From Chitinophaga niabensis (GTDB taxonomy: Bacteria; Bacteroidota; Bacteroidia; Chitinophagales; Chitinophagaceae), in the NCBI RefSeq assembly GCF_900129465.1, contig NZ_FSRA01000002.1, positions 1,240,001 to 1,304,000 on the forward strand: a stretch of 64,000 nucleotides of DNA, in the 5' to 3' direction. Both the position numbers and the translations under genes were made by a program. Every line of letters starts with the position of its first letter. The first letter of the stretch is position 1. Below the pieces are notes generated by a model. It was given only the letters and a program-made list of their open reading frames with translations. It ran no database searches and was not told the DNA's origin. Positions 36,172 through 45,060 of the stretch are shown one piece after another.

Positions 36172-37095
36172 ATGTCTCTTACCGTAGTTGGCACCATGGC
36201 TTTCGATGATATCGAAACGCCCTTTGGTAAATCGGATAAAATCGTAGGCGGATCAGCTTCTTATATTGCCTGGGCTGCATCAAACTTTGTACAACCAGTA
36301 AACCAGGTTTCTGTGATCGGGGGCGATTTCCCGCAGTCTGAACTGGATGCACTCACTAAAAGAGGGGTTGCATTAGATGGTGTACAGGTGAAGAAAGACG
36401 AAAAATCTTTCTACTGGGCTGGTAAATACCACCTGGATATGAACTCCCGTGATACACTGGTTACAGAGCTGAACGTACTGGCAGATTTTGAACCCGTTAT
36501 CCCGGCCAGCTACCAGGGAAGCGAATTCCTGATCCTCGGTAATCTGAGCCCGCAGGTACAGATGAGCGTGATCAATCAGCTCAGCCCCCGTCCGAAACTG
36601 ATTGTAATGGACACCATGAACTTCTGGATGGACATTGCCCTGGAGGACCTGTTGAAGACCATTAAATTGGTAGATGTACTGGTAGTGAATGACAGCGAAG
36701 CCCGTCAGCTGACCGGTGAGTTCTCCCTGGTGAAAGCGGCTAAGAAGATCCTGACCATGGGTCCCCGTTACCTGGTGATCAAGAAAGGTGAACATGGCGC
36801 ATTGCTTTTCCATGAAAACCATGTGTTCTTTGCACCCGCTCTCCCATTGGAAGATGTATTTGACCCAACCGGTGCAGGGGATACTTTCGCCGGCGGTTTC
36901 ATTGGCCACCTGGCTAAAACGAAGGACATTTCCTTCGAGAACATGAAGACGGCGATCATCGTTGGTTCAGCAATGGCTTCTTTCTGCGTGGAGAAATTTG
37001 GTGCTGCCCGTTTAAGGGAGATCTCCAAAGAAGATATCTCTGCAAGGCTGGAGCAATTCGTGGAACTGGTGAACTTTGATATTGACCTGGTATAG
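36172..37095 (+). CDS. PfkB family carbohydrate/nucleoside kinase
   Basis: 307 residues. Ribokinase-fold motifs: the N-terminal GTMAFDDIETPFGKSDKIVGGSASYIAWAAS (substrate glycine pair), LIVMDTMNFWMD, VVNDSEARQLTGE, and the catalytic anion-hole motif DPTGAGDTFAGGFIGHLA (about residues 228-245, base Asp in GAGD). It phosphorylates a sugar or nucleoside with ATP in the cytoplasm. Bacteroidota annotations of close relatives read sugar kinase or PfkB family, and the actual substrate cannot be assigned. A perfect hairpin terminator follows the gene. Confidence 0.94.
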   Translation: MSLTVVGTMAFDDIETPFGKSDKIVGGSASYIAWAASNFVQPVNQVSVIGGDFPQSELDALTKRGVALDGVQVKKDEKSFYWAGKYHLDMNSRDTLVTELNVLADFEPVIPASYQGSEFLILGNLSPQVQMSVINQLSPRPKLIVMDTMNFWMDIALEDLLKTIKLVDVLVVNDSEARQLTGEFSLVKAAKKILTMGPRYLVIKKGEHGALLFHENHVFFAPALPLEDVFDPTGAGDTFAGGFIGHLAKTKDISFENMKTAIIVGSAMASFCVEKFGAARLREISKEDISARLEQFVELVNFDIDLV

Positions 37096-37114
37096 TGCCA
37101 GTATATTATTATAG

Positions 37115-37150
37115 AAAAAAGGACCGTCCTGTGAAGGACGGTCCTTTTTT
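37115..37150. terminator. Bidirectional Rho-independent terminator after the PfkB kinase gene
   Basis: GGACCGTCCT at 37121-37130 pairs perfectly with AGGACGGTCC at 37135-37144 (loop GTGA). It is flanked by AAAAAA (37115-37120) and TTTTTT (37145-37150), so it can end transcripts from either side. Confidence 0.95.
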
Positions 37151-37175
37151 AGTTATAGGAATATCGAACCTTGAG

Positions 37176-37252
37176 CCTATGTGAAGAGAAGGATAGTATA
37201 ACCTTTACCCTATGTTGAGCCTATGTCAACCCTATGTGAAACCTATCTGAAG
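37176..37252. repeat. 11-bp tandem repeat, consensus CCTATGTSAAN
   Basis: Copies begin at 37209 (CCTATGTTGAG), 37220 (CCTATGTCAAC), 37231 (CCTATGTGAAA) and 37242 (CCTATCTGAAG), exactly 11 bp apart. A further copy at 37176 (CCTATGTGAAG) is 33 bp upstream, in the same 11-bp phase. The array lies between a terminator and the end of the convergent nuclease gene, outside any gene. An 11-bp period is close to one helical turn. Confidence 0.85.
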
Positions 37253-37301
37253 CTAAAGAATACGTTTACATATTCTAAACTTTCACCATGCAGCATGACA
37301 A

Positions 37302-38102
37302 TCATTTAAAGATGTCGTTCAGCACTTTTGCGAGGCGGATACCCCCTTTTGTGAGCTGACCGTTGAGGTCATCCACGAAGATATAATTGTACCGGTAGCT
37401 GAGTTTTTCACCATCGGGGGTACGGTCGTACACTTTGTCAGAAAGCAGGTGAGATTCCCACATCCAGTCTGTAATTGCCCCCATTTGGTAGGCTTTTTTA
37501 TTTTGTGTGGTAACTACACGATTTAGATTTTGGGCATATTCTGTGTAGCTATATTGTTGAAAGTCAATTAAATGTTCGTCCCATACCCGGTGGAGGTTGG
37601 TAGGGCGGTCAAACCATGTCACATTGACCTTATTTCCACCCTGATCTTCATCTCTACCCACATGCAGCGGTTGGTGGAGGTCTCCGATCATGTGTACGAG
37701 GAAGCTGAGGGCGAACCTTTTCCGGGCTTTGGGAGTGGCAGGATCTTTCAGTTCTTTGATCATGGCAAGGATGGAAGTATAGAGATTTTCTCCTTTAGCC
37801 TCACTAACCAATTTGTCGAATTCCTGGCGGGAACAGTGACCTGGAAAATCGAGGTAATGCCAGGGCGAGGTATGTTTGTACAGGTTGGTAGTATCTGATT
37901 TAATGAAGTCCGGCCAGTTGGAGATCATGGCAAGGGTTTCGTTACCTATGATGTTCCGGATGGCGAGTTGGGCTTTAGGGGTCAGGTGCCAGGAGGCGAT
38001 CTCTCCTACTACCCTGTGGCCAACAGGGCCCCAGGCTTTAACGGGTTGGATGCCGGAGAGCAATAGCGTTGTTGTCAGAACGCTTAAAAGGAGCTTTTTC
38101 AT
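37302..38102 (-). CDS. S1/P1 nuclease
   Basis: 266 residues with a signal peptide ending PVKA. The mature protein begins W-G-P-V-G-H-R, and the N-terminal Trp and the His are zinc ligands in this family. Other ligands are visible in ISNWPDFIKSD, SPWHYLDFPG and LVHMIGDLHQPLHVGRDEDQGGN. S1/P1 enzymes are three-zinc, single-strand-specific nucleases that cleave DNA and RNA and remove 3' phosphates. Exported forms in Bacteroidota may scavenge nucleotides. The gene diverges from uvrB across 129 bp. Confidence 0.96.
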   Translation of the reverse strand: MKKLLLSVLTTTLLLSGIQPVKAWGPVGHRVVGEIASWHLTPKAQLAIRNIIGNETLAMISNWPDFIKSDTTNLYKHTSPWHYLDFPGHCSRQEFDKLVSEAKGENLYTSILAMIKELKDPATPKARKRFALSFLVHMIGDLHQPLHVGRDEDQGGNKVNVTWFDRPTNLHRVWDEHLIDFQQYSYTEYAQNLNRVVTTQNKKAYQMGAITDWMWESHLLSDKVYDRTPDGEKLSYRYNYIFVDDLNGQLTKGGIRLAKVLNDIFK

Positions 38103-38231
38103 GTTAAACTATTTGTCGAATTTTGATACCCGAATGTCGGATTGTAAAATGACTTTATTGTAAAATTTTAACAAGGTCTTTACCTGCTAAAAGCCGAAAT
38201 TCGTGAACCCGATCACCAATCCGAAACAATT

Positions 38232-40280
38232 ATGCCTTTTAAGCTCCAAGCACCATATAAACCAGCAGGCGACCAACCCAATGCGATCCGTTTACTTACA
38301 GAAGGGATACAGGACGGAGAGCGTTTCCAGACTTTGCTGGGGGTTACCGGTTCGGGTAAAACGTTCACTATGGCGAACGTTATACAGAATACCCAGAAGC
38401 CTACCCTGGTACTTACCCATAATAAAACCCTCGTTGCACAATTGTACGGAGAACTCCGCCAGTTCTTTCCGGACAATGCGGTAGAGTATTTTGTAAGTTA
38501 CTACGATTATTATCAGCCGGAAGCGTATATGCCGGTGAGTGATACTTATATAGAAAAGGACCTTGCCATTAATGAAGAGTTGGATAAATTAAGGCTCCGT
38601 GCCACCTCCAACCTTTTATCCGGCAGAAGGGACATTATAGTGGTAGCCAGTGTATCCTGTATATATGGTATGGGTAACCCTACCGATTTTGAGAACGGGA
38701 TCATCCGGATCCATAAAGGAATGACCATTGGCCGGAACACCTTATTACATGGGCTGGTGAATGCCCTCTATTCCAGGACCACCGGAGATTTCAACCGGAG
38801 TAATTTCCGGGTGCAGGGAGATACGGTGGATATCAATCTGCCTTACGTGGATTATGGATACCGCATTACTTTCTTTGGAGATGAGATAGAAGAGATCGAG
38901 AGCTTTGATGTGAGCAACGGAAAACGGATCATGACATTGGATACCGCAGCGATCTTCCCGGCCAATCTTTATATAGCACCTAAGGACATGATGGTGCAGA
39001 TCCTCCATGAGATCCAGGATGAAATGCAGGCACAGGTGGAATATTTTAAAAAGAACGGCAAACTCATAGAAGCACAGCGTTTATCCGAACGCGTTAATTA
39101 TGATGTGGAAATGATCCGGGAGCTGGGTTATTGCAGTGGTATTGAAAACTACTCCCGCTTCCTGGACAGGCGGAAGCCTGGTATGCGCCCATTCTGTTTA
39201 CTGGATTATTTCCCGAAAGACTTCCTGCTGGTGATAGATGAAAGCCATGCCACCATTCCACAGGTAAGCGGGATGTATGGCGGAGACCGTTCCCGTAAAC
39301 TCACGCTGGTGGATTATGGATTCCGTTTACCCTCTGCGCTGGACAACCGGCCGCTTAATTTCAATGAGTTTGAGAACCTGTTGAACCAGGTGGTTTTTGT
39401 AAGTGCCACACCGGGAGAATACGAACTAAAGCAAACAGAAGGTGTGGTGGTGGAACAGATCGTACGGCCGACAGGGTTATTAGATCCTCCCATTGAGATC
39501 CGGCCCAGTAAGAACCAGGTGGATGACCTGCTGGATGAAATAGATAAACGTATATTAAAAGGAGACCGGGTGCTGGTGACTACGCTGACCAAGAAAATGG
39601 CAGAGGAGATGGACAAGTACCTGCACCGTATTAATATTAAGAGCCGTTACATTCACTCAGAAGTGGATACATTGGAGCGGGTAGAGATCTTAAGGGACCT
39701 GCGCTTAGGTAATATAGATGTGGTAGTGGGAGTGAACCTGTTAAGGGAAGGGCTTGATCTGCCGGAGGTATCGTTGGTGGCTATACTGGATGCAGACAAG
39801 GAAGGTTTTCTGCGGGATGAACGCTCCCTTACGCAAACAGCGGGACGGGCAGCACGGAATGTGGATGGCCTGGTGATCTTCTATGCAGATAAGATCACAG
39901 ATAGTATGCGCCGTACAATGGATGAAACAGACAGGAGGCGTCAACGCCAGCGGGAGCATAATGCCAAATATGGTATCACGCCTATGACTGTACTTAAAAC
40001 CAAGGAGCAGATCATGGGATCTACTTCCGTACTGGAGATCAAGAACTTTGATGAGAATTCTCCTTATGCAGTGATGGATGCGATGGGGCTGGTAACAGAA
40101 GACCCGGCAGGATACAACAAGGATACTATTAAGAGCATTCCACAGATGGAAAAGGAGATCGGCAAGGTGCGGAAGAATATGGAAAAGGCGGCAAAAGACC
40201 TGGATTTTATGGAAGCGGCCAGGTTAAGGGACCAAATGTTTACGATGCAGAACGATCTGGAAAATATGAAGCGGAAATAG
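38232..40280 (+). CDS. uvrB: UvrABC excinuclease subunit B
   Basis: 682 residues, normal length. Walker A GVTGSGKT (about residues 38-45), the damage-probing beta-hairpin region FVSYYDYYQPEAYMP, and helicase motifs DESHATIPQV and VGVNLLREGLDLPEVSLVAILDADKEGFLR with QTAGRAARN. The C-terminal UVR domain (EKEIGKVRKNMEKAAKDLDFMEAARLRDQ) contacts UvrC. UvrB loads at DNA damage with UvrA, verifies the lesion and recruits UvrC for dual incision in nucleotide excision repair. The gene is monocistronic with its own terminator. Confidence 0.99.
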   Translation: MPFKLQAPYKPAGDQPNAIRLLTEGIQDGERFQTLLGVTGSGKTFTMANVIQNTQKPTLVLTHNKTLVAQLYGELRQFFPDNAVEYFVSYYDYYQPEAYMPVSDTYIEKDLAINEELDKLRLRATSNLLSGRRDIIVVASVSCIYGMGNPTDFENGIIRIHKGMTIGRNTLLHGLVNALYSRTTGDFNRSNFRVQGDTVDINLPYVDYGYRITFFGDEIEEIESFDVSNGKRIMTLDTAAIFPANLYIAPKDMMVQILHEIQDEMQAQVEYFKKNGKLIEAQRLSERVNYDVEMIRELGYCSGIENYSRFLDRRKPGMRPFCLLDYFPKDFLLVIDESHATIPQVSGMYGGDRSRKLTLVDYGFRLPSALDNRPLNFNEFENLLNQVVFVSATPGEYELKQTEGVVVEQIVRPTGLLDPPIEIRPSKNQVDDLLDEIDKRILKGDRVLVTTLTKKMAEEMDKYLHRINIKSRYIHSEVDTLERVEILRDLRLGNIDVVVGVNLLREGLDLPEVSLVAILDADKEGFLRDERSLTQTAGRAARNVDGLVIFYADKITDSMRRTMDETDRRRQRQREHNAKYGITPMTVLKTKEQIMGSTSVLEIKNFDENSPYAVMDAMGLVTEDPAGYNKDTIKSIPQMEKEIGKVRKNMEKAAKDLDFMEAARLRDQMFTMQNDLENMKRK

Positions 40281-40694
40281 TTGCTCAAACAACAAACTCA
40301 ACATAGAATTATTTATAATATAACTGAAAGGATAATGGTGTTTTTCAACAAACACTGTTATCCTTTTTAATATTTAAATCCTTTACAGTCAAATGTTTGA
40401 AGGCTTAGTGTAAGATTTACAGTGTAACATGCCCCCTGAAAAATTAGAATTTCGTAATTCTTTGTTAAAACTTTTGTAACTTAATCATTATCAAATTGTT
40501 AATACCCATTATCCTACCCCGTTACACTCCTTCATATTCCTAAAAACCGTTATAATATGTTTATTAATTATAATGTGATTGTATTCGGCGCCTCATATTT
40601 CGTCATTTTTTCGAATATTTCCATTTTTAGGGCCTTCTATTTGAACTTTTAAAGCATCTGCCTACTTTTATTTCGAAATTTAAAATGATACGCT
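40281..40694. other. Intergenic region between uvrB and amt
   Basis: 414 bp. It starts with the uvrB terminator. The remainder is AT-rich (especially 40440-40690) and should hold the amt promoter, expected to respond to nitrogen status. I see no gene and no exact TAnnTTTG box. Confidence 0.5.
40327..40368 (+). terminator. uvrB terminator
   Basis: AAAGGATAATGGTGTTT (40327-40343) pairs with AAACACTGTTATCCTTT (40350-40366) with two G-U wobbles and a 6-nt loop. The right arm runs into the T tract. Confidence 0.85.
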
Positions 40695-42074
40695 ATGAAG
40701 AAAATTTCGATTCAGGATTATCTGCCATTTATATTTTTAGCTGCGCTGGCAGTAATTGGCATTTTTTTACCTACAGCTCCAACATTTGCCGATGCCAGCA
40801 AGTATAATGCAGCAGATGTTGCCTGGGTTTTAGTGGCTACCACTTTGGTATTTTTGATGACCCCGGGTTTATCCTTCTTCTACGGAGGAATGGTAAACAA
40901 GAAGAATGTGATCTCCACTATGATGCAAAGCTTTATTGCAACCGGCCTCATCAGTATTATCTGGGTGGTTGTTGGTTTCAGCCTTGCATTCGGAACTTCT
41001 AAAGGAGGGATCATTGGTGACCCTACTACTTATTTCTTCTTTAATGGTGTAGGTTCAGGCGGACCATGGGGCACTATTCCCATTTTATTATTCGCTTTGT
41101 TCCAGCTGAAATTCGCTGTGATCACTCCTGCCCTTGTTGTGGGTGCGGTTGCTGAGCGGATCCGCTTCACATCTTATGTATTATTCATGGTACTGTTCAG
41201 CCTGTTGGTATATGCACCAATTGCACACTGGACCTGGCATGCAGACGGCATCCTCTTTAAATTGGGTGTACTTGACTTTGCCGGTGGTACTGTTGTACAT
41301 ATTTCTGCTGGTTGTGCTGCTCTTGCCGGTGCGCTGGTTTTAAGACGCCGTAAAGACCACATTGCTAAAAAAGAACTGCAACCTGCAAACATTCCTTTCG
41401 TATTGATCGGTACCGGTTTGCTGTGGTTTGGCTGGTTCGGCTTCAACGCAGGTTCTTCTCTTGCTGCTAACGGTTTGGCTGTAACAGCTTTCGCTGCTAC
41501 CAATACAGCTGCCGCTGCTGCCGGTCTTTCCTGGATCTTCTTTGATGTGATCCGCGGTAGAAAACCATCTGTACTTGGATTCTGTATCGGTGCGGTTGTT
41601 GGTCTTGTTGCCATCACACCTGCTGCAGGATACGTTGGAGTACCACAAAGCCTCTTCATTGGTTTCATTGCTGCGATCGTTTCTAACATCGTTGTACATT
41701 ATAAGAACAAATCTGCCATCGATGATACATTGGACGTATTCCCCTGCCATGGTGTAGGTGGTATGGTAGGTATGCTGATGACCGGCGTGTTTGCTTCCAA
41801 ACTGATCAACCCTGCAGGTAACGACGGTTGGGCTTACGGTAACTTTGACCTGTTCTACAAACAAGTACTGGGCCTGTTGCTGGTAGTTACTTACAGCTTT
41901 GTTGTATCCTGGCTGATCTTCAAGTTCATCAACTTCATTCATCCGCTGCGCGTAACTGAACAGGAAGAAGAACTGGGTCTGGACGTTACACAACACAACG
42001 AGATCTATCACCCACAAAACCTGAGCATCAATGGTCAGGGTTCATTAGCCGAAGAACCTGTACAACACGGATAA
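40695..42074 (+). CDS. amt: Ammonium transporter
   Basis: 459 residues with about 11-12 membrane helices. Family signatures: MTPGLSFFYGGMVNKKNVISTMMQSF near residue 55, LDFAGGTVVHISAG with the pore Asp and first pore His (about residue 202), and DVFPCHGVGGMVGMLMTGVFA with the second pore His (about residue 352). The C-terminal tail (FIHPLRVTEQEEELGLDVTQHNE) is the conserved regulatory tail. Amt trimers in the inner membrane take up ammonium. No glnK/PII gene is adjacent. Instead a barrel porin follows 215 bp later. Confidence 0.98.
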   Translation: MKKISIQDYLPFIFLAALAVIGIFLPTAPTFADASKYNAADVAWVLVATTLVFLMTPGLSFFYGGMVNKKNVISTMMQSFIATGLISIIWVVVGFSLAFGTSKGGIIGDPTTYFFFNGVGSGGPWGTIPILLFALFQLKFAVITPALVVGAVAERIRFTSYVLFMVLFSLLVYAPIAHWTWHADGILFKLGVLDFAGGTVVHISAGCAALAGALVLRRRKDHIAKKELQPANIPFVLIGTGLLWFGWFGFNAGSSLAANGLAVTAFAATNTAAAAAGLSWIFFDVIRGRKPSVLGFCIGAVVGLVAITPAAGYVGVPQSLFIGFIAAIVSNIVVHYKNKSAIDDTLDVFPCHGVGGMVGMLMTGVFASKLINPAGNDGWAYGNFDLFYKQVLGLLLVVTYSFVVSWLIFKFINFIHPLRVTEQEEELGLDVTQHNEIYHPQNLSINGQGSLAEEPVQHG

Positions 42075-42122
42075 TATCACCTAGTTAATAATTGTTTGAT
42101 CCGGATTAGTAAGTATTTGTTT

Positions 42123-42167
42123 ATCACCACGGCGCCAGCCGTAAATGCGGGAAACCGCCGTGGTGAT
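42123..42167. promoter_or_regulatory. Large hairpin between amt and porin genes
   Basis: ATCACCACGGCG (42123-42134) pairs perfectly with CGCCGTGGTGAT (42156-42167) across a 21-nt loop. A T tract is lacking on the plus side, so it may be a weak terminator or an mRNA processing or stability element in an amt-porin transcript. Confidence 0.6.
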
Positions 42168-42289
42168 TAAACGATCCGGCTCCCTATTGCCTGCCAATTA
42201 GCAAATTTGTCCATACAACATCAGCACCTCAACAATAAAAGCGCCACACAAAACCCTTATCATTTTTATTAACCAAAAACTCTCGCCTA

Positions 42290-43363
42290 ATGAGAAAAAG
42301 TTTATTTGCCCTTCTGGCTATGTTTATTGCTATGTCCGCTTCTGCCCAGGATTCTTTACGCTTGCTGCCAGTAGGATTTAAATTATCCGGATACGCTGAT
42401 GTTTATTACAAGTATGGTTTTAATGAAAACAAAGGAGATAATAAGACGAGCTTTACCAACTCACACAACTCTTTTGAATTAGGTATGGTGTCTTTGAAAC
42501 TGGAAAGCACTTTCAAGAATGTAGGATTGGTTGCGGACATCGGCTTTGGAAAAAGAGCAGAAGATTTCTCTTATAATGACGAAAAAACGCGCCTCGCGAT
42601 AAAGCAATTATATATTTCATATGCACCAACTTCCTGGTTGAAGTTCACCATGGGTAGTTTTGCCACACACGTTGGTTACGAACTGGTGGATGCATATGCA
42701 AACAGAAATTACAGCATGTCCTACATGTTTTCCTATGGACCCTTTTTTCATACCGGTGCTAAAGCTGATCTGACCTTTGGAGAGCACAACCTGATGATCG
42801 GCGTTTTCAATCCAACAGATCTTAAAGCTGCATGGGATGGCCATGAAGGTATCAAGTACATTGGTGCACAATATGGTTTTGCTTCTGCCAGCGTACCTTT
42901 CAAAGCTTATCTGAACTACATCGGCGGACTGGATACTTTCCAAACGCGTAATGACCAGGTGGACCTGGTACTCAGTTACCAGGTAGCACCTAAGTTCGGA
43001 ATCGGCTACAACGGTACTTACAGCACTTACAAGAACAAACCTGCTAAAACCGATGCTACCAACTGGTTTGGCTCTGCATTGTACCTGAACTATGATCCTT
43101 CTGAAAGCTTTGGTCTGAGCCTCCGTGGTGAATACTTCAGCGATAAAGATGGTCTGAAGGTTTATACTGATCCTACAGAATTCCCCGAAGGCGGCAGTGT
43201 GGTTTCCTTCACCTTATCCGGTAATTACAGGATAGGTGGTTTTACACTGATCCCTGAGGTTCGTTTGGACCAGGGTAACAAGGAAGGCATCTTCCACGAT
43301 AAGGATGATGCGCCTAAAAAATCATCTGCAAGTGTATCACTGGCAGCGATTTACAAGTTCTAA
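42290..43363 (+). CDS. Outer membrane beta-barrel porin (BBP2-like)
   Basis: 357 residues with a signal peptide (ending SASA). The mature part is a continuous barrel, with strands such as FKLSGYADVYYKYGF, FELGMVSLKLESTFKNVGLVADIGFGKRA, IKQLYISYAPTSWLKFTMGSF and a final SASVSLAAIYKF ending in Phe, as expected for BamA recognition. It resembles the BBP2-type porin family often encoded beside amt in Bacteroidota, suggesting passage of ammonium or small nitrogen solutes across the outer membrane. That role is inference from context. Confidence 0.87.
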   Translation: MRKSLFALLAMFIAMSASAQDSLRLLPVGFKLSGYADVYYKYGFNENKGDNKTSFTNSHNSFELGMVSLKLESTFKNVGLVADIGFGKRAEDFSYNDEKTRLAIKQLYISYAPTSWLKFTMGSFATHVGYELVDAYANRNYSMSYMFSYGPFFHTGAKADLTFGEHNLMIGVFNPTDLKAAWDGHEGIKYIGAQYGFASASVPFKAYLNYIGGLDTFQTRNDQVDLVLSYQVAPKFGIGYNGTYSTYKNKPAKTDATNWFGSALYLNYDPSESFGLSLRGEYFSDKDGLKVYTDPTEFPEGGSVVSFTLSGNYRIGGFTLIPEVRLDQGNKEGIFHDKDDAPKKSSASVSLAAIYKF

Positions 43364-43413
43364 ATCTAAACACTGGCTCATATAAGAAGGTTTAACCAAA
43401 CCATTATGCTTGT

Positions 43414-43446
43414 GGGGCCGGTTATCTTAACCGGCCCCCTATTTTG
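43414..43446 (+). terminator. Porin terminator 1
   Basis: GGGGCCGGTTA (43414-43424) pairs perfectly with TAACCGGCCCC (43428-43438) around TCT, followed by CTATTTTG. Confidence 0.85.
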
Positions 43447-43449
43447 AAG

Positions 43450-43496
43450 CTCCTGTTTGCCTTGGGAAAAAATCCCTTTGGCAAACAGGAGTTTTT
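43450..43496 (+). terminator. Porin terminator 2 (tandem)
   Basis: CTCCTGTTTGCC (43450-43461) pairs with GGCAAACAGGAG (43480-43491), with an inner GGGA/TCCC pairing and then TTTTTG. It lies only 11 bp after terminator 1. Its presence shows that the in-frame extension upstream of the DUF2461 gene is not coding. Confidence 0.85.
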
Positions 43497-43530
43497 GTAT
43501 CTTATCCCCCCTGAAAGAGGGTATAAGTAT

Positions 43531-44193
43531 ATGCTACAACGTTCCACATTGAAATTCCTGAAGGACCTCAGGCTGAACAACAATAAAGCCTGGTTTGATG
43601 ATAATAAGGCCAATTATCAGCAGGCAAAGGAAGACTTCGAGAGCCTGGTACAACAGATCATAGATGGCCTGGCCCGTGTTGACCCGGGAATAGAAGGGTT
43701 GCAGGTAAAAGACTGCGTTTTCCGGATCTATAAAGATGTAAGGTTCTCTAAAGACAAAACGCCTTATAAAGCCAATATGGGCGCATCTTTTGCCAAAGGA
43801 GGCAAAAAGAGTCCGTATGCGGGATATTACTTCCACCTGGAGCCGGGTGGAAATAGCTTTGTTGGTGGCGGCCTCTGGATGCCGGAAGGGCCGATCATTA
43901 AAAAGATAAGACAAGAGATAGACTACAACTTCGCCGACTTTCAGCGCATAGTGGGGCAGAAAGAATTCATTCGCGTATTTGGTAAGGTAAATGGGGATTC
44001 GCTTAAAACAGCGCCACAGGGGTATCATGAAGATAATCCGGCTATTGCCTATATCAAATTGAAGAGCTTTATTGTCAGCAATCATGTAACGGATGAAGCA
44101 GCTACGCAACCTACTTTAGTGCGTGAGGTCCTGCGGACCTTTGCTGTCATGCAACCATTCATTCAATTCCTCAACAGCGCTCAGGACGAATAA
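43531..44193 (+). CDS. DUF2461 family protein
   Basis: 220 residues from the ATG at 43531. An in-frame start at 43444 is rejected because it would translate through a terminator hairpin. The DUF2461 (TIGR02453) pattern is present throughout: LKFLKDLRLNNNKAWFDDNKANYQQAKEDF, FRIYKDVRFSKDKTPYKANMGASF, GYYFHLEPGGNSFVGGGLWMP, and the closing LKSFIVSNHVTDE. The family is widespread and uncharacterised. The protein is cytoplasmic with no membrane segments, and is closed by a strong terminator. Confidence 0.92.
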   Translation: MLQRSTLKFLKDLRLNNNKAWFDDNKANYQQAKEDFESLVQQIIDGLARVDPGIEGLQVKDCVFRIYKDVRFSKDKTPYKANMGASFAKGGKKSPYAGYYFHLEPGGNSFVGGGLWMPEGPIIKKIRQEIDYNFADFQRIVGQKEFIRVFGKVNGDSLKTAPQGYHEDNPAIAYIKLKSFIVSNHVTDEAATQPTLVREVLRTFAVMQPFIQFLNSAQDE

Positions 44194-44216
44194 GAAAACA
44201 ACTGCCCTTCACTTGA

Positions 44217-44252
44217 CTAGTTACCGGAATTCTTCCGGCAACTAGGGTTTTT
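44217..44252 (+). terminator. Terminator of the DUF2461 gene
   Basis: CTAGTT-A-CCGGAA (44217-44229) pairs with TTCCGG-C-AACTAG (44233-44245), with one internal mismatch, followed by GGTTTTT. Confidence 0.85.
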
Positions 44253-44329
44253 CATTGTGCATGATGCTAACCCGCCTAACGTATTCAATCGTTGTGCAAA
44301 GTTGCATGCTGCCGGATGATAACAGTAAA

Positions 44330-44581
44330 TCAATTCTTGTGTATCAAAAACTCAAACGGACGGGATTTACGGTTTTTCAAAAGGTTTTCTTTGTCTACTC
44401 TTGTTTGTGCAAAGCGCTGGTTATAAACGTTTGCTACTTCAATGATAGGGATAATGCCATCGAGTGTATCTTTCTGATCAACGATGTTCATGATACGAGA
44501 CACCTGTGAGGAAAAATTTGTGCTCCACTCTTCTGTAAACTTGTGCATTAACAAAAGTTCACGGTTCGTGTTGGTTTTCAT
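44330..44581 (-). CDS. Small hypothetical protein, 83 residues
   Basis: 83 residues starting with ATG at 44581 (MKTNTNRELLLMHKFTEEWSTNF). The composition is protein-like: charged, amphipathic, no stop-rich or Cys-rich bias, and better than the opposite-strand frame. It has no signal peptide or membrane helix and no motif I recognise. It sits alone in an AT-rich stretch between a terminator and the end of asd. It could be a lineage-specific small protein or a remnant. Confidence 0.5.
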   Translation of the reverse strand: MKTNTNRELLLMHKFTEEWSTNFSSQVSRIMNIVDQKDTLDGIIPIIEVANVYNQRFAQTRVDKENLLKNRKSRPFEFLIHKN

Positions 44582-45060
44582 AGGAATAAGGGTGTTTAGT
44601 TTGATAGTTTAGTTGTCATCGAAAAAAACGATAAAGAATTTATTAGCATAGGATTGTAATATCAAAGTTGACGTATATCCTTCACATATCAATACTACTT
44701 CTGTGTAGTTTTTACCCTTACTTTTTTTACAGTTTTGTTTTATGTGATAAAACGCAGGCCAGTAGGCACTCTCTCAGTTGCTCTAAATAAAACAGATCAT
44801 TCGTATAACCCACGTCGTGGTTTAACGGGGAAGTGAATTTACATTAAAAAAATCAAATTCCAAATAGTCAACTTTATAAATCATTGAGAATAAGAGAAGC
44901 ATGGTAACGTTATGTGAGACATAAATAATTATTTATAATAAGCGGAGGAAAATCAATAGGGATAAGTGATTGAAGAACAAGAGAATAATCATTAATTAAA
45001 AAGGGACAACCTATGTTATAACATAGATCGCCCCTTCAAAAACAATTTTTTATAAACTCT
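44582..45060. other. AT-rich intergenic region downstream of asd
   Basis: 479 bp, noticeably richer in A+T than the flanking genes. It holds the asd terminator at its right end and presumably the promoter of the small hypothetical gene at its left end (ATCG...CGAT inverted pair near 44620). I see no other gene or RNA. Confidence 0.5.
44990..45036 (-). terminator. asd terminator
   Basis: AAGGG (45001) and CCCTT (to 45036) bracket an inner perfect palindrome CTATGTTATAACATAG (45011-45026). On the minus strand the hairpin is followed by TTTTTAATTAA. It lies 25 bp past the asd stop. Confidence 0.75.

Noticed and set aside
43444..43530. N-terminal extension of the DUF2461 protein
   Set aside because: It would translate through a perfect terminator hairpin; the family's conserved start corresponds to the ATG at 43531.
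44255..44509. 84-residue plus-strand frame overlapping the small hypothetical gene
   Set aside because: Cys/Val/Phe-rich and poorly protein-like; the minus-strand frame at the same place is better.
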